Source of the DNA: Natronobiforma cellulositropha
GTDB lineage: Archaea; Halobacteriota; Halobacteria; Halobacteriales; Natrialbaceae
Assembly: GCF_025629245.1 (NCBI RefSeq)
Contig: NZ_JANZXN010000031.1
Coordinates: 36,894 to 75,211 of the forward strand
Direction: 5' to 3'
Length of the DNA stretch: 38,318 nt
The stretch's first letter is position 1; each line of letters begins with the position of its first letter. The translations under genes were made by a program, and so were the position numbers. The notes under the pieces are model-generated. The model did not search any database. It saw only the letters and a program-made list of their open reading frames with translations, and was not told where the DNA came from. Of this stretch, positions 23,026 to 30,672 are shown piece by piece.

Positions 23026-23426
23026 CGGTCAGGGTCGTCCGTAATCTCGAGGCGGTAGACCGTACCGTTTTCCTCCAGGTAGGCGACGTCTCCGTCGGTC
23101 GCCGCCCCCTCCCGGACCCGCAGTTCGCCGAACTCCTCGAACGGCGTGTGGGTGAACGCCTCCTCGAAGCCGAAGCGTCCCTCCTCGTAGGCCTCTGAGG
23201 TGCCATCGGCCAGCGCGCCCGTGATGTAGGGGAAGCGGTTCGTCGAGAGGTTCGCCGCCGGAATCGTCTCGCTGACGTTCTCGTCGGCCGGGACGCCGTC
23301 GACCGTCTCGGTCTCGCTCGCGGTGACGTAGTAGACGTCGCCACCGCCGATGAGACCGGGCAGCGCACCGAGGGCGAGCAGCGCCAGCAGGGGAATCGCC
23401 AGGAGCAACAGATAGCGCCGTTGCAT
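23022..23426 (-). CDS. Membrane-anchored extracytoplasmic protein of unknown function
   Basis: The 134-residue protein has a short basic start (MQRRYLLLL), one hydrophobic segment (to about residue 27) and an acidic, exported beta-rich domain of about 100 residues (VYYVTASETETVDG, FPYITGALADGTSE, GTVYRLEITDD). I do not recognise the family with certainty. The segment could be an uncleaved anchor or a Sec signal peptide. It shares a four-base overlap with the downstream Nudix gene; no functional link is obvious. Confidence 0.72.
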   Translation of the reverse strand: MQRRYLLLLAIPLLALLALGALPGLIGGGDVYYVTASETETVDGVPADENVSETIPAANLSTNRFPYITGALADGTSEAYEEGRFGFEEAFTHTPFEEFGELRVREGAATDGDVAYLEENGTVYRLEITDDPDR

Positions 23427-23544
23427 TGGTCAAACTCGGGTCTACGCGGCTATACGCGTTTCGTCACCGGGCCGTGCGCACCTCGAGCGTGTTCGCGCTC
23501 CGCCGCGTTCCGCCACGCTCTATCGCGTTCGGGCCGCCACGGAC

Positions 23545-23955
23545 TCACAACAGGTCGCGGTAGACCCGCCCGAACGCCTGACGCCGGAGGGTCGCGACGG
23601 CGGCCTCCTCTTTCTCGTGGAAGGTGGCCGCGACCGCCACCCCGTTCGGCCCGGCGTGCCAGACGACGTTCTCGACGTTCTCGCTGCCGATCTCGACGAC
23701 GTCGCCGTCGTAGCCGTCGCGCCAGGCGGCGTACTCCTCGCAGGTTCCGACGGCGACCTCGAGCAGACTCGCGAAGAGGGCGTCTCTCGCGGTCTCGACG
23801 ACGTCGCTCGTCACCCGCTGCTGGTACTCCTCGCGGTCGAACGCCATCGCGCGGGCGACCTCGCGGACGACCGTCTGGGCGGCCGGACCCGCGTTCTCGT
23901 ACTGTTCGCGCGCCGCCTCGACCGACCTCGGTGACACATCTCCCACCGTGTGCAT
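23545..23955 (-). CDS. DUF5809 family protein
   Basis: The 136-residue soluble acidic protein has a helical N-terminal two thirds (SVEAAREQYENAGPAAQTVVREVARAM across residues 10-37) and a C-terminal part with VVWHAGPNGVAVAATFHEKEE. It matches the haloarchaeal DUF5809 family by recollection; no function is known. It lies 48 bases downstream of the DUF5810 gene on the same strand. These two families appear next to each other in other haloarchaea as far as I recall, which suggests a shared role. Confidence 0.75.
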   Translation of the reverse strand: MHTVGDVSPRSVEAAREQYENAGPAAQTVVREVARAMAFDREEYQQRVTSDVVETARDALFASLLEVAVGTCEEYAAWRDGYDGDVVEIGSENVENVVWHAGPNGVAVAATFHEKEEAAVATLRRQAFGRVYRDLL

Positions 23956-24003
23956 ACTGTCTCTTTAGATTCGAGCAGGGTTATCCTTGCGAAAACTACT
24001 CGC

Positions 24004-24372
24004 TCACCGCTCTGTGTCGCGCTCAGCCTCCTCGTTCGCGTACATCCGCCGGGTTAGCTCACGCGCCTCCGAGAGGACGCGCTCGACCTCGGCGTCACCG
24101 GCCGCGTCCGGTGTGCGTCCCGGGACCGTCTCGAGCGGGTGGTCGCCGGGTTCCTCGAGCACGGCGTCGGGCACGTCGATCTCGGTCGCTTCGGGTGCGA
24201 CGCGCGCGGCGAGTTCGGCCGGGGTGGACGTACGCCAGTCGGGGGCGTGGCTCTCGAGCCACTCGCAGTGGTCGGTCCGACCGAGCGACGCCGTGACCGC
24301 GAGGTGGTTCGCGAGGTGAATCGCGTCCGGGTGGGCGGTGTCACAGACCGGGCAGACGTATCCCGTTGCCAT
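24004..24372 (-). CDS. DUF5810 family zinc-finger protein
   Basis: From the ATG at 24372 the protein has 122 residues. It begins with a C2H2-like finger, CPVCDTAHPDAIHLANHLAV (Cys-x2-Cys, then two His about 12 and 17 residues later). A second His/Cys pair (TDHCEWLESH) and an acidic helical C-terminus follow. It fits haloarchaeal DUF5810. A longer in-frame reading upstream is Arg-rich and not credible. The finger suggests nucleic-acid or protein binding. It is followed by the DUF5809 gene. Confidence 0.82.
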   Translation of the reverse strand: MATGYVCPVCDTAHPDAIHLANHLAVTASLGRTDHCEWLESHAPDWRTSTPAELAARVAPEATEIDVPDAVLEEPGDHPLETVPGRTPDAAGDAEVERVLSEARELTRRMYANEEAERDTER

Positions 24373-24404
24373 AGCCGACTCTGGTGTGTCCTGGGAGAAA
24401 GGGT

Positions 24405-24881
24405 TCACGGCTCGAGTTCGCGGATCATCACGAGCGCGTCCTCGCCGTCGTCGTAGTACTGGTGGACGCGCCGGAGGGTCTCGAAGCCGAACGACTCGTA
24501 GAGCCGCTGCGCGCGGTGGTTCGACTCGCGCACCTCGAGTTTGACCGAGGTCGCGCCGTCGAGGGTGAGGACGAACAGCGCCCGGGCGAGCAACAGCGAC
24601 CCCACGCCGCGCCCGCGCCGGTCGGGGTGGACGGCGACGTCTTTGACGTGGCCGAGACCGCGGCCGTAGCTCCTCGTCACGTCGGCGACGACGTAGCCGA
24701 CGACCCGTTTTCCGTCGACGGCCACTAAAAATCCGGGTTCCCCGAGAAAACACTCGAACGCGTCGTAGGGCCACGGCTGGGGGAAGGAGGCGGTCTCGAT
24801 GCGGTAGACGGCGAGGAGGTCCGCGCGCTCGGCCTGGCGAACCGTCACGCCCTCACCGGCGGTCGCTGCAGGGACCGTCAC
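24405..24881 (-). CDS. rimI: Ribosomal-protein / N-terminal acetyltransferase RimI-like
   Basis: The 158-residue GNAT protein has the acetyl-CoA loop RRGRGVGSLLLARAL, the preceding strand HVKDVAVHPD and the C-terminal LEVRESNHRAQRLYESFGF characteristic of RimI/Naa10-like N-terminal acetyltransferases. It probably acetylates protein N-termini including ribosomal proteins. The start is a GTG (24881) supported by a minus-strand TTTTTATT box about 27 bases upstream, so the message is probably leaderless. The gene is 32 bases upstream of DUF5810. Confidence 0.92.
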   Translation of the reverse strand: MTVPAATAGEGVTVRQAERADLLAVYRIETASFPQPWPYDAFECFLGEPGFLVAVDGKRVVGYVVADVTRSYGRGLGHVKDVAVHPDRRGRGVGSLLLARALFVLTLDGATSVKLEVRESNHRAQRLYESFGFETLRRVHQYYDDGEDALVMIRELEP

Positions 24882-24904
24882 GTCCTGTTTCTCGGTGCGG
24901 AGCG

Positions 24905-24914
24905 AATAAAAACG
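24905..24914 (-). promoter_or_regulatory. TATA-like box of rimI
   Basis: Minus-strand CGTTTTTATT is centred about 28 bases before the GTG start at 24881, an AT-rich island in GC-rich DNA. It favours the GTG start over any internal ATG. Confidence 0.55.
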
Positions 24915-24951
24915 TAGTCCACACCCGTACGGGACCGACTGGCGCTGGTCG

Positions 24952-25248
24952 TCACCCGTCTTCTGTCTGGCCGTCGGCGTTCTCGACGCGCTCGGCGTGT
25001 TTCTCGAGATCCGCGGCTATCGCGCGCGCCTGCTCCGGCGTCAACTCGAGGCGCTCCATGTGAGCGGGGAGGTGGCGCTCGCTGAGGTTATCGGCTTCGA
25101 GTTTCAGGTGGACGCAGTCGGGGTCGTCGCGGTCGCTCGTCACGTCGAGGACGGCGACCGTCTCGGTTTCGAAGTCGTGGCCGGTCACGACGCTCTCGAC
25201 GTACTCGAGCGTCGTGTAGGCGGTGACCGACAGCAGTCGACGTGGCAT
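24952..25248 (-). CDS. DUF6360 family protein
   Basis: From the ATG at 25248 the protein has 98 residues. It begins [19 protein letters not shown] and ends with [20 protein letters not shown], both conserved in the haloarchaeal DUF6360 family as I remember it. The fold appears to be alpha/beta with a closing helix pair. Function is unknown. The in-frame extension upstream is basic and belongs to the opposite-strand promoter region, so it is excluded. The gene is divergent from tsr3, with 96 bases between the starts. Confidence 0.8.
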   Translation of the reverse strand: MPRRLLSVTAYTTLEYVESVVTGHDFETETVAVLDVTSDRDDPDCVHLKLEADNLSERHLPAHMERLELTPEQARAIAADLEKHAERVENADGQTEDG

Positions 25249-25344
25249 ACTTCGACGCTCGCCCTCCGGGCCCTTAGGCGCGACGTGTCGTCCGCGTCGG
25301 CGCGGACGGCTACCCTTTTCTCGCACCCGTCCCTACCGTCGGCC

Positions 25345-25845
25345 GTGGAGGTCCACGTCTACTACGAGGGCGACGACGACCCGAAGAAGTGTACCGCGCG
25401 CAGACTCGAGCGCTTCGGCCAGGCGACGCTGCACCGGTCGATGCGGGCGGTTCCCTACGGTGTCGTGCTCAACCCGCACGCCGAGCGCGCGCTCTCACCC
25501 GCCGACGCCGACGAGGGGTTCGGGACGCTCGTTGCGCTCGACTGCTCGTGGGAGTCGGCCGAGGCGGCCTCCTTCTCCATGCGCGGCGTCCACCGGGCAC
25601 TGCCCTTCCTCGTCGCCGCGAACCCGGTCAACTACGGCCGCCCCTTCCGGCTGACGACGGCCGAGGCGCTCGCGGGAGCGCTCGCCATCTTCGGCCGTCT
25701 CGAGGACGCGCAGGCGCTGCTCGAGCCGTTTCGCTGGGGCGAGACCTTCCTGACGCTCAACGAAGAGCCGTTGCGCCGCTACAGCGAGTGTGCCGACTCG
25801 AGTGCGGTCGTCTCGGTGCAGGCGGACTATCTCGCCGAGGAGTGA
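25345..25845 (+). CDS. tsr3: 16S/18S rRNA aminocarboxypropyltransferase Tsr3
   Basis: From the GTG at 25345 the protein has 166 residues, matching archaeal Tsr3 (DUF367 plus a RLI-like N-terminus). It shows [46 protein letters not shown] and [15 protein letters not shown], all typical. Tsr3 transfers the 3-amino-3-carboxypropyl group from S-adenosylmethionine to a small-subunit rRNA uridine. Its 3' end overlaps the convergent small membrane protein gene by 19 bases. Confidence 0.93.
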   Translation: MEVHVYYEGDDDPKKCTARRLERFGQATLHRSMRAVPYGVVLNPHAERALSPADADEGFGTLVALDCSWESAEAASFSMRGVHRALPFLVAANPVNYGRPFRLTTAEALAGALAIFGRLEDAQALLEPFRWGETFLTLNEEPLRRYSECADSSAVVSVQADYLAEE

Positions 25846-26036
25846 TCCGCATCCGTAGCGTCGATGACTCGGAAGTGGACGACGCGGATCGCGTACAGCA
25901 CGGCGACCCCACAGACCGCCGCGACGAGGACGTACGAGACCGGTCTGAACGTCACGATCAGAACGAACGAGAGCCAGAGGAACGCCGCGATCGCGGCGAG
26001 ACGGACGGCCTGCTCGAGTCCACGGTCTCCGTCCAT
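25827..26036 (-). CDS. Small two-span membrane protein
   Basis: From the ATG at 26036 the product has 69 residues with two hydrophobic segments (about 10-28 and 33-51: [15 protein letters not shown] and [15 protein letters not shown]) and a polar tail. A GTG six codons upstream is an alternative start. No family is recognised. It overlaps the 3' end of tsr3 by 19 bases on the opposite strand. Confidence 0.6.
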   Translation of the reverse strand: MDGDRGLEQAVRLAAIAAFLWLSFVLIVTFRPVSYVLVAAVCGVAVLYAIRVVHFRVIDATDADHSSAR

Positions 26037-26144
26037 TGGGATGACAGTCGGCACAACTGGTAATAAATCTCACTCTTCATTGCCGTAACTTTCGGCGCGC
26101 AACGGGTGAACCGTTCTCCGCGGTGAGCGGGCTCAGACCATCAG

Positions 26145-26152
26145 GCTTAACT
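26145..26152 (+). promoter_or_regulatory. TATA-like box of the L40e gene
   Basis: GCTTAACT is centred about 27 bases before the L40e ATG at 26176, consistent with a leaderless mRNA. Confidence 0.45.
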
Positions 26153-26175
26153 CGGAGACCGCACAGAGGGCTACT

Positions 26176-26325
26176 ATGGCCAGTTTCGACGCCGCAGAGA
26201 AGCGGACTCTCGACAAGCTCATCTGCATGCGCTGTAACGCTCGCAACCCGAAACGCACGGACCGCTGCCGCAAGTGTGGCTACGCCAAACTCCGCCCGAA
26301 GGCGAAGGAAGCCCGGAGCACGTAA
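26176..26325 (+). CDS. rpl40e: 50S ribosomal protein L40e
   Basis: This 49-residue gene encodes [20 protein letters not shown], then [20 protein letters not shown], and ends PKAKEARST. The CMRC and CRKC pairs form the zinc site of archaeal L40e, and the basic composition is that of a ribosomal protein. L40e is a small component of the large ribosomal subunit. The length and cysteine spacing are as usual. It is monocistronic and follows a TATA-like box at leaderless spacing. Confidence 0.95.
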   Translation: MASFDAAEKRTLDKLICMRCNARNPKRTDRCRKCGYAKLRPKAKEARST

Positions 26326-26601
26326 CGGCGTCAGACCCGCTTTTCTGCGCGGTTTCCACGCAGCGTTCTCGTGAGCGCTCGCCACCGGTCTTTCGGACTC
26401 GACGTCGGCCCACCGCTGCCCGCGAGTGCCGCCGGTGCGGCTCCCACCGCCCGTGAGCGTCCTCGATGCGGTTATCACCACCCACGAGCGCCGCCGTCGC
26501 ACGTCTGCAACACCGACTTCTGATGGTGGCGGAACCGAAATCCGGTTTCCCCTTCCGTAGAAATAGAAACAGTCAACTTGATTGATTCGCCTCGCTCGAC
26601 C

Positions 26602-26670
26602 ATGTACGATTCGCCGACCGACCGTGTGGCCGGCCGACTGACTGAACGCGCCGCGAACGGGGACCGATAA
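26602..26670 (+). CDS. Candidate 22-residue upstream ORF
   Basis: An ATG at 26602 opens a 22-codon frame (MYDSPTDRVAGRLTERAANG, then DR) that ends in TAA at 26668-26670, two bases before the ATG of the membrane-protein gene. The peptide has sensible haloarchaeal composition. The near-contact of stop and start would allow coupled translation. An AT-rich stretch (AAATAGAAAC) lies upstream at about 26560. It may be a real micro-gene, a regulatory uORF or chance. The rest of the interval from L40e (26326-26601) holds no gene I can support. Confidence 0.3.
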   Translation: MYDSPTDRVAGRLTERAANGDR

Positions 26671-26672
26671 CG

Positions 26673-27050
26673 ATGGTCGAAGAGACCATCTCCTCGGCGT
26701 TCGGCACGCTCGGCTCCTTCGCCGTGGGTCTCCTCGTGCTCCTCGTCGGCTTCGTCGTCGCCAACTACGTCTCTTCGGCGGTCGCCGACTCGCCGCTGCT
26801 CGAGGGGCGCGTCTCCGCGTTCGCCGCCGCCGCGGCGAAGGTGGTCCTCTACTACGCCGTGGCGGTCATCGCCCTCGAGACGATGGGACTCAACGTCGCC
26901 ATCCTCTACACGCTCGCCGACACCGTCGGTCTCGCGCTGGCGCTCGCGTTCGCCATCGCGGTCGGCATCGCCGTCGGTCTCGGCGCGAAAGAGTACGTCA
27001 CCGACGGCATCGAAGACTACTCGAGCGCCTCGGCCACCGAGGACGACTGA
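26673..27050 (+). CDS. Small MscS-like / conserved TM-helix membrane protein
   Basis: The 125-residue protein has three membrane segments (about 13-32, 48-68 and 75-104). The last is a Gly/Ala-rich helix, LALAFAIAVGIAVGLGAKEY, resembling the pore helix of small mechanosensitive channels (MscS family 'conserved TM helix' proteins). The beta domain of true MscS is missing, so it is a minimal version. The acidic C-terminus is cytoplasmic-like. A role in osmotic release is plausible but unproven. Confidence 0.72.
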   Translation: MVEETISSAFGTLGSFAVGLLVLLVGFVVANYVSSAVADSPLLEGRVSAFAAAAAKVVLYYAVAVIALETMGLNVAILYTLADTVGLALALAFAIAVGIAVGLGAKEYVTDGIEDYSSASATEDD

Positions 27051-27084
27051 CGCGCTCGTCGTCGGTCCCGGCCACTCGCCCGAC

Positions 27085-27702
27085 TCACTCGTCGGGGTAC
27101 TTCGGCTCGCGTCGCTTCGCTCGCTCGAGCGCCGTCTCCACGACGTCTCGGACGTCACCGTGGAAGACCTCGCCGTGGCCCGAGTACAGGTGTTCGACAC
27201 CCTCGGGCAGACGCTCGAGTAGCCGTTCGATGCTCTCGATGAGCGTCTCGCGCGACTGGCCGGGCATGTCCGTCCGTCCGAAACTGCCGCCCACGAACGC
27301 GCCGTCGTCGTGGACGACGACGTCGCCGCTGAACAGCGTCGTCTCCGAGACGAACGCGACGTGGTCGTCGGCGTGGCCGGGCGTGTAGACTACCTCGAAG
27401 CTCTCGTCGCCGATCTCGAGTCGGTCGCCGTCGTCGATGCGCTCCGTCCGGCGCGGGTGGTCGGCGTAGGCGTACACCTCGAGACCGGGTCCGAACGCCT
27501 CACAGACCGCCTCGAGCGCCGCCACGTGGTCGCCGTGCTGGTGGGTGATGACGACCGCCTCGAGCGCGTCGGTGTGTCCGGTGACGGCCGCGACGACGCC
27601 GTCGCTCGCGCCGACGTCGACGAGCGCTGGCCGCCCCCCGGGACAGAGGTAGGCGTTCGCGGTGAACGTCTCGACGTCTGCCGTTACGTTGTGTGGGTCC
27701 AT
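27085..27702 (-). CDS. MBL-fold metallo-hydrolase
   Basis: The 205-residue metallo-beta-lactamase-fold protein has metal motif H54-Q-H56-G-D58-H59, a second His in YTPGHADDHVAF, and Asp in LFSGDVVV. It has a late His in LYSGHGEVF. Length and motifs fit small hydroxyacylglutathione-hydrolase-like enzymes; the substrate is undetermined. It is convergent with the MscS-like gene and divergent from DUF5786. Confidence 0.88.
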   Translation of the reverse strand: MDPHNVTADVETFTANAYLCPGGRPALVDVGASDGVVAAVTGHTDALEAVVITHQHGDHVAALEAVCEAFGPGLEVYAYADHPRRTERIDDGDRLEIGDESFEVVYTPGHADDHVAFVSETTLFSGDVVVHDDGAFVGGSFGRTDMPGQSRETLIESIERLLERLPEGVEHLYSGHGEVFHGDVRDVVETALERAKRREPKYPDE

Positions 27703-27807
27703 ACGTTCGCTCTCGGCTGGCCGGGACCTAAGTCCTGGCGTCCGTCGTGGTCACGGCCGTGCCGCCACCGTGTGTGGCTCGGACGAGACCGCTCCGTTCG
27801 GGCGGGG

Positions 27808-27814
27808 ATTTTAT
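27808..27814 (+). promoter_or_regulatory. TATA-like box of the DUF5786-endonuclease dU operon
   Basis: ATTTTAT is centred about 30 bases before the ATG at 27842. It stands out in GC-rich DNA and supports a short or leaderless transcript. Confidence 0.5.
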
Positions 27815-27841
27815 CGCCCTCGAGCGTGTACTACCGTGTAC

Positions 27842-28027
27842 ATGGGATTCGGAAGCTACGACGAATCCGAGCAGCGCGAGGTTGAGACCGATTTTGATGA
27901 CGACGACGCGGTTCGCTCCGAGGAGAATCCACACGAGGGCACTCTCGAGTTCGACAACGGGGCGTCGAGCGGCGAACTCCTCGCGAAGCTCGCGGAGATC
28001 AAAGACGAGGGTGACGACGCGGCGTGA
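27842..28027 (+). CDS. DUF5786 family protein
   Basis: The 61-residue acidic protein reads MGFGSYDESEQREVETDFDD at its start and ends with GELLAKLAEIKDEGDDAA. This matches the haloarchaeal DUF5786 family, which has no known function. It ends with TGA overlapping the GTG start of the endonuclease dU gene (four-base overlap), so the two are translationally coupled. Earlier in-frame starts are rejected because they precede the TATA-like box. Confidence 0.85.
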   Translation: MGFGSYDESEQREVETDFDDDDAVRSEENPHEGTLEFDNGASSGELLAKLAEIKDEGDDAA

Positions 28028-28593
28028 GCGTCAAGCCCGGCGCCAGAGCGCTGGGAATCGCGGAGTCGTACGCCCCTGAGCGCACCGAGAGTACGCTCGC
28101 TGGCGTCGTGGTACGCGCCTCGAGAGTCGTCGACGGCGTCACGTTCGGCACCTGTACCGTCGGCGCCACCGACGCCACCGACGCGGTCTGTCGGCTCTCC
28201 GACTCGCTCGAGCGTGCCGACGTCCGGTACCTCCTCGTCGGCGCGGTCGCCCCCGCCTGGTACAACCTCCTCGACCTCGAGCGCATCGCCGCGCGGACGG
28301 ACCGGCCCGTGATCGCGGTCACCTTCGAGGAGAGCGACGGACTCGAGGCGGGCCTGCGCGAGGCGTTCTCGGGTGGTGCGCTCGAAGCGCGCCTCGACGT
28401 GTACGAGCGCTTGCCGCCGCGCACCCGACTCGCCGTCGGTGACGAGACGGTGTTCGTCCGTGCGGTCGGTCTCGACACCGAGGAGGCGAGCGCCGTCGTC
28501 CGAGCGTTCACGCCCGAAGGCGGCCGGCCGGAGCCGCTTCGCGTCGCCCGTTTCGCCGCGCGGGCGGCGGACCGGTACCGGGGCGGTGGCTAG
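28024..28593 (+). CDS. Endonuclease dU (DUF99 / UPF0215 family)
   Basis: The 189-residue protein belongs to the DUF99 family, related to endonuclease V. It has the N-terminal strand GARALGIAESYAPE, the DUF99-type LAGVVVRASRVVDGVTFGTC and the later PVIAVTFEESDGLE. The family's archaeal member has been described as an endonuclease acting on deoxyuridine in DNA. The start is GTG at 28024 within the DUF5786 stop. The next gene, 54 bases on, is a uracil-DNA glycosylase, so both likely repair deaminated cytosine. Confidence 0.86.
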   Translation: MSVKPGARALGIAESYAPERTESTLAGVVVRASRVVDGVTFGTCTVGATDATDAVCRLSDSLERADVRYLLVGAVAPAWYNLLDLERIAARTDRPVIAVTFEESDGLEAGLREAFSGGALEARLDVYERLPPRTRLAVGDETVFVRAVGLDTEEASAVVRAFTPEGGRPEPLRVARFAARAADRYRGGG

Positions 28594-28647
28594 CCCCCGA
28601 CGCTCGCGTCCCGAAACACGTAGGTCGTCGCTCCCGGAGTGACCACC

Positions 28648-29283
28648 ATGAGCAGTGACGACGGCAGCGTCGAGCGGGCGCGCGAGCGAATGGATGGACT
28701 CGAGGTTCCCGACTGTACGCTGTGTCCGGCACTCGTCGAGTCGCGGAGTCGAATCGTCGACGGCACCGGTCCCGAGGACGCCGCCGTCCTCTTCGTCGGC
28801 GAGGGACCCGGCGCGCAGGAAGACCGCGAGGGCGAACCGTTCGTCGGGCGCAGCGGCACCGTCCTGGACGATACGCTACGTGCCGTCTCCCTCGAGCGCG
28901 ACGCGGTTCGGATCACCAACTGTGTGCGCTGTCGCCCGCCGGAGAACCGCGACCCGACGACGGCCGAACTCGAGCACTGTCGCGGCCACCTCGAGGTCGA
29001 AATCGAGCGCGTCGACCCCGACGTGATCGTCACGCTCGGGAAGGTACCGAGCGAGCACCTGCTGGGGCGGAGCGTCGCGATCACGAAGGAGGTTGGAACC
29101 GTCGAGGAGGTTCGGATCGCTGGCGTTCCGCGACGGGTGCTGCTCTGTCTGCACCCGGCGGCGACGCTCTACGACCGCAGCCAGCTAGGTCCTTTCGAGG
29201 AGACGCTCGAGGCGGCCGCCTCGCTCGCGGGGATCACGGGTGAGAAGACAGACGGCGGCCAGTCGCGACTGGGCGAGTTCTAG
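28648..29283 (+). CDS. Family 4/5-type uracil-DNA glycosylase with iron-sulfur cysteines
   Basis: From the ATG at 28648 (a GTG three codons upstream is an alternative) the protein has 211 residues. Motif A is GEGPGAQEDREGEPFVGRSG and motif B is HPAATLY. Cys pairs in CTLCPALVESR (residues 23 and 26) and NCVRCRPPENRDP supply four ligands for the Fe-S cluster typical of family 4 and 5 enzymes. It removes uracil from DNA. It follows endonuclease dU on the same strand. The C-terminal QSRLGEF recalls a PCNA-binding box, a tentative reading. Confidence 0.9.
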   Translation: MSSDDGSVERARERMDGLEVPDCTLCPALVESRSRIVDGTGPEDAAVLFVGEGPGAQEDREGEPFVGRSGTVLDDTLRAVSLERDAVRITNCVRCRPPENRDPTTAELEHCRGHLEVEIERVDPDVIVTLGKVPSEHLLGRSVAITKEVGTVEEVRIAGVPRRVLLCLHPAATLYDRSQLGPFEETLEAAASLAGITGEKTDGGQSRLGEF

Positions 29284-29329
29284 CGCCGTCGGGAGCGAAA
29301 ATCGGTCGGCTGTGTGGTGGTTCGGGCGG

Positions 29330-29548
29330 TCATCGCATCGTTTCGAGGGCGACGAACGACCCGCTCTGGGCGCTCACCCAGGTGGTGAGGATCTCTTCGT
29401 CGGTGCAGTCTCGTGGAAAGATCGTACACTCGGCGGGTTCGTCGTCGCTCATCACGATGACGTGTTCGAACTCACCGCCGACGCCCGTCGGCTCGCTCGC
29501 CGCGGGCAGCTCCGATTTGAACGTTCTCGTTATGTCTGTCTTCTCCAT
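29330..29548 (-). CDS. DUF7511 family protein
   Basis: From the ATG at 29548 the protein has 72 residues with the strongly conserved C-terminal half ECTIFPRDCTDEEILTTWVS followed by AQSGSFVALETMR. I associate this with the haloarchaeal DUF7511 family. Function is unknown. An earlier in-frame start (eight codons upstream) falls within the TATA box and is rejected. Confidence 0.82.
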   Translation of the reverse strand: MEKTDITRTFKSELPAASEPTGVGGEFEHVIVMSDDEPAECTIFPRDCTDEEILTTWVSAQSGSFVALETMR

Positions 29549-29570
29549 ACTCTTATTTTGAACCATATCC

Positions 29571-29577
29571 ATATATT
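29571..29577 (-). promoter_or_regulatory. TATA box of the DUF7511 gene
   Basis: Minus-strand AATATAT is centred 26 bases before the ATG at 29548. It is a near-consensus archaeal TATA box at leaderless spacing. Confidence 0.65.
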
Positions 29578-29717
29578 TCTTTCTACTGTTTCATCTTTTG
29601 TGCCGACACCGATGACAATCGTCTATCGGGGAATTGGGGTGCTGGAACCGTCGAGCGGGTTTCGGCAGTACTGGTCCGAACGAAAAGCCATTTGCCCTCG
29701 AGTCACCGACTCGTCGT

Positions 29718-30458
29718 ATGAGCCAGCAGTCTCTCACGACCCGCTCGAGCGAGGACGCGCTCGCCTCGGTCGTCGTCGTCGACTACGGTCTCGGGAACCT
29801 CCGGAGCGTCACGCGCGGTCTCGAGCGCGCGGGCGCTGCCGTGACGATCACCGACGACTCGGCGGCGTTCGCCGAGGCCGACGGGGTCGTCCTCCCCGGC
29901 GTCGGCGCGTTTCGCGAGGGTGTCGAGAACGCCGATCCGATCCGCGAGGACCTCCTGGCGGTCGCCGACCGCGGCCAGCCACTGTTCGGCATCTGTCTCG
30001 GGATGCAAATGCTGTTGACGACGAGCGAGGAGGGGGCGACCGACGGCGACGCGGCGGTGACGGGTCTCGACCTCGTGCCGGGGACGAACGTCCGTTTCGA
30101 CCACGGTCAGAAGGTGCCCCACATGGGCTGGAACGAACTCAGCGTCGAGCGCGCTCACCCGCTGGTCGAGGGCGTCGACACCGAGACCGAAGGCGACCGA
30201 GCAGCAGGCGCTACCGGTGGCTCCGTCGACGGCCGCTACGCCTACTTCGTCCACTCCTACTACGCCGTCCCCGACGACGACGGCGCGACGGTCGCGAGCA
30301 CCGACTACGACCTCGAGTTCCCCGCCATCGTCGCCAACGAGTCCGGCAACGTCTTCGGCACCCAGTTCCACCCCGAGAAGAGCGGCGAGACGGGGCTGAC
30401 GATTCTGCGCAACTTCGTCGACATCTGCGTCGCCTACCGCCGCGGCCGAGACGCATAA
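29718..30458 (+). CDS. hisH: Imidazole glycerol phosphate synthase subunit HisH
   Basis: The 246-residue class I glutamine amidotransferase has the nucleophile Cys in FGICLGMQML and the His-Glu pair in FGTQFHPEKSG. Its N-terminal VVVDYGLGNLRSVTRGLERA is diagnostic of HisH. It supplies ammonia to HisF in histidine synthesis. An acidic insertion of about 15 residues (near 160, DTETEGDRAAGATGG) lies before YAYFVHSYYAVP. No other his gene is nearby, consistent with scattered his genes in haloarchaea. The start MSQQSLTTRSS is chosen over upstream extensions. Confidence 0.95.
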   Translation: MSQQSLTTRSSEDALASVVVVDYGLGNLRSVTRGLERAGAAVTITDDSAAFAEADGVVLPGVGAFREGVENADPIREDLLAVADRGQPLFGICLGMQMLLTTSEEGATDGDAAVTGLDLVPGTNVRFDHGQKVPHMGWNELSVERAHPLVEGVDTETEGDRAAGATGGSVDGRYAYFVHSYYAVPDDDGATVASTDYDLEFPAIVANESGNVFGTQFHPEKSGETGLTILRNFVDICVAYRRGRDA

Positions 30459-30513
30459 AAAGGCCGTCCCAGCTAGCGCCGAGCGTTTTCCCCGTCCGGA
30501 CGAGACTCGAGCC

Positions 30514-30624
30514 ATGGTCAGATACCCGGACGGACGCTGCTCACACTGTGGCGAACGCGAGTACGCCTCCATCTACGCCGAGCGCTGGTGTCCGAACTGC
30601 GCCCAGCGAACGACGCTCGAGTGA
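30514..30624 (+). CDS. 36-residue zinc-finger microprotein
   Basis: This short gene encodes MVRYPDGRCSHCGEREYASI then YAERWCPNCAQRTTLE. Two CxxC pairs (Cys9/12 and Cys26/29) form a complete zinc knuckle, and codon use is haloarchaeal. A TTTT tract at 30486-30489 is about 26 bases before the ATG. Small zinc-finger proteins of this type are abundant in haloarchaea and some affect biofilm or stress in Haloferax. This member is uncharacterised as far as I can tell. Confidence 0.7.
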   Translation: MVRYPDGRCSHCGEREYASIYAERWCPNCAQRTTLE

Positions 30625-30672
30625 GATTCGCTCGAGTCGCTTGCGGAGACATCCACTACTCACGAGCCGCTC

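Noticed and set aside
24373-24774. Long N-terminal extension of the DUF5810 protein
   Set aside because: Overlaps rimI in another frame and is almost pure Arg/Pro. The zinc finger starts at the ATG at 24372.
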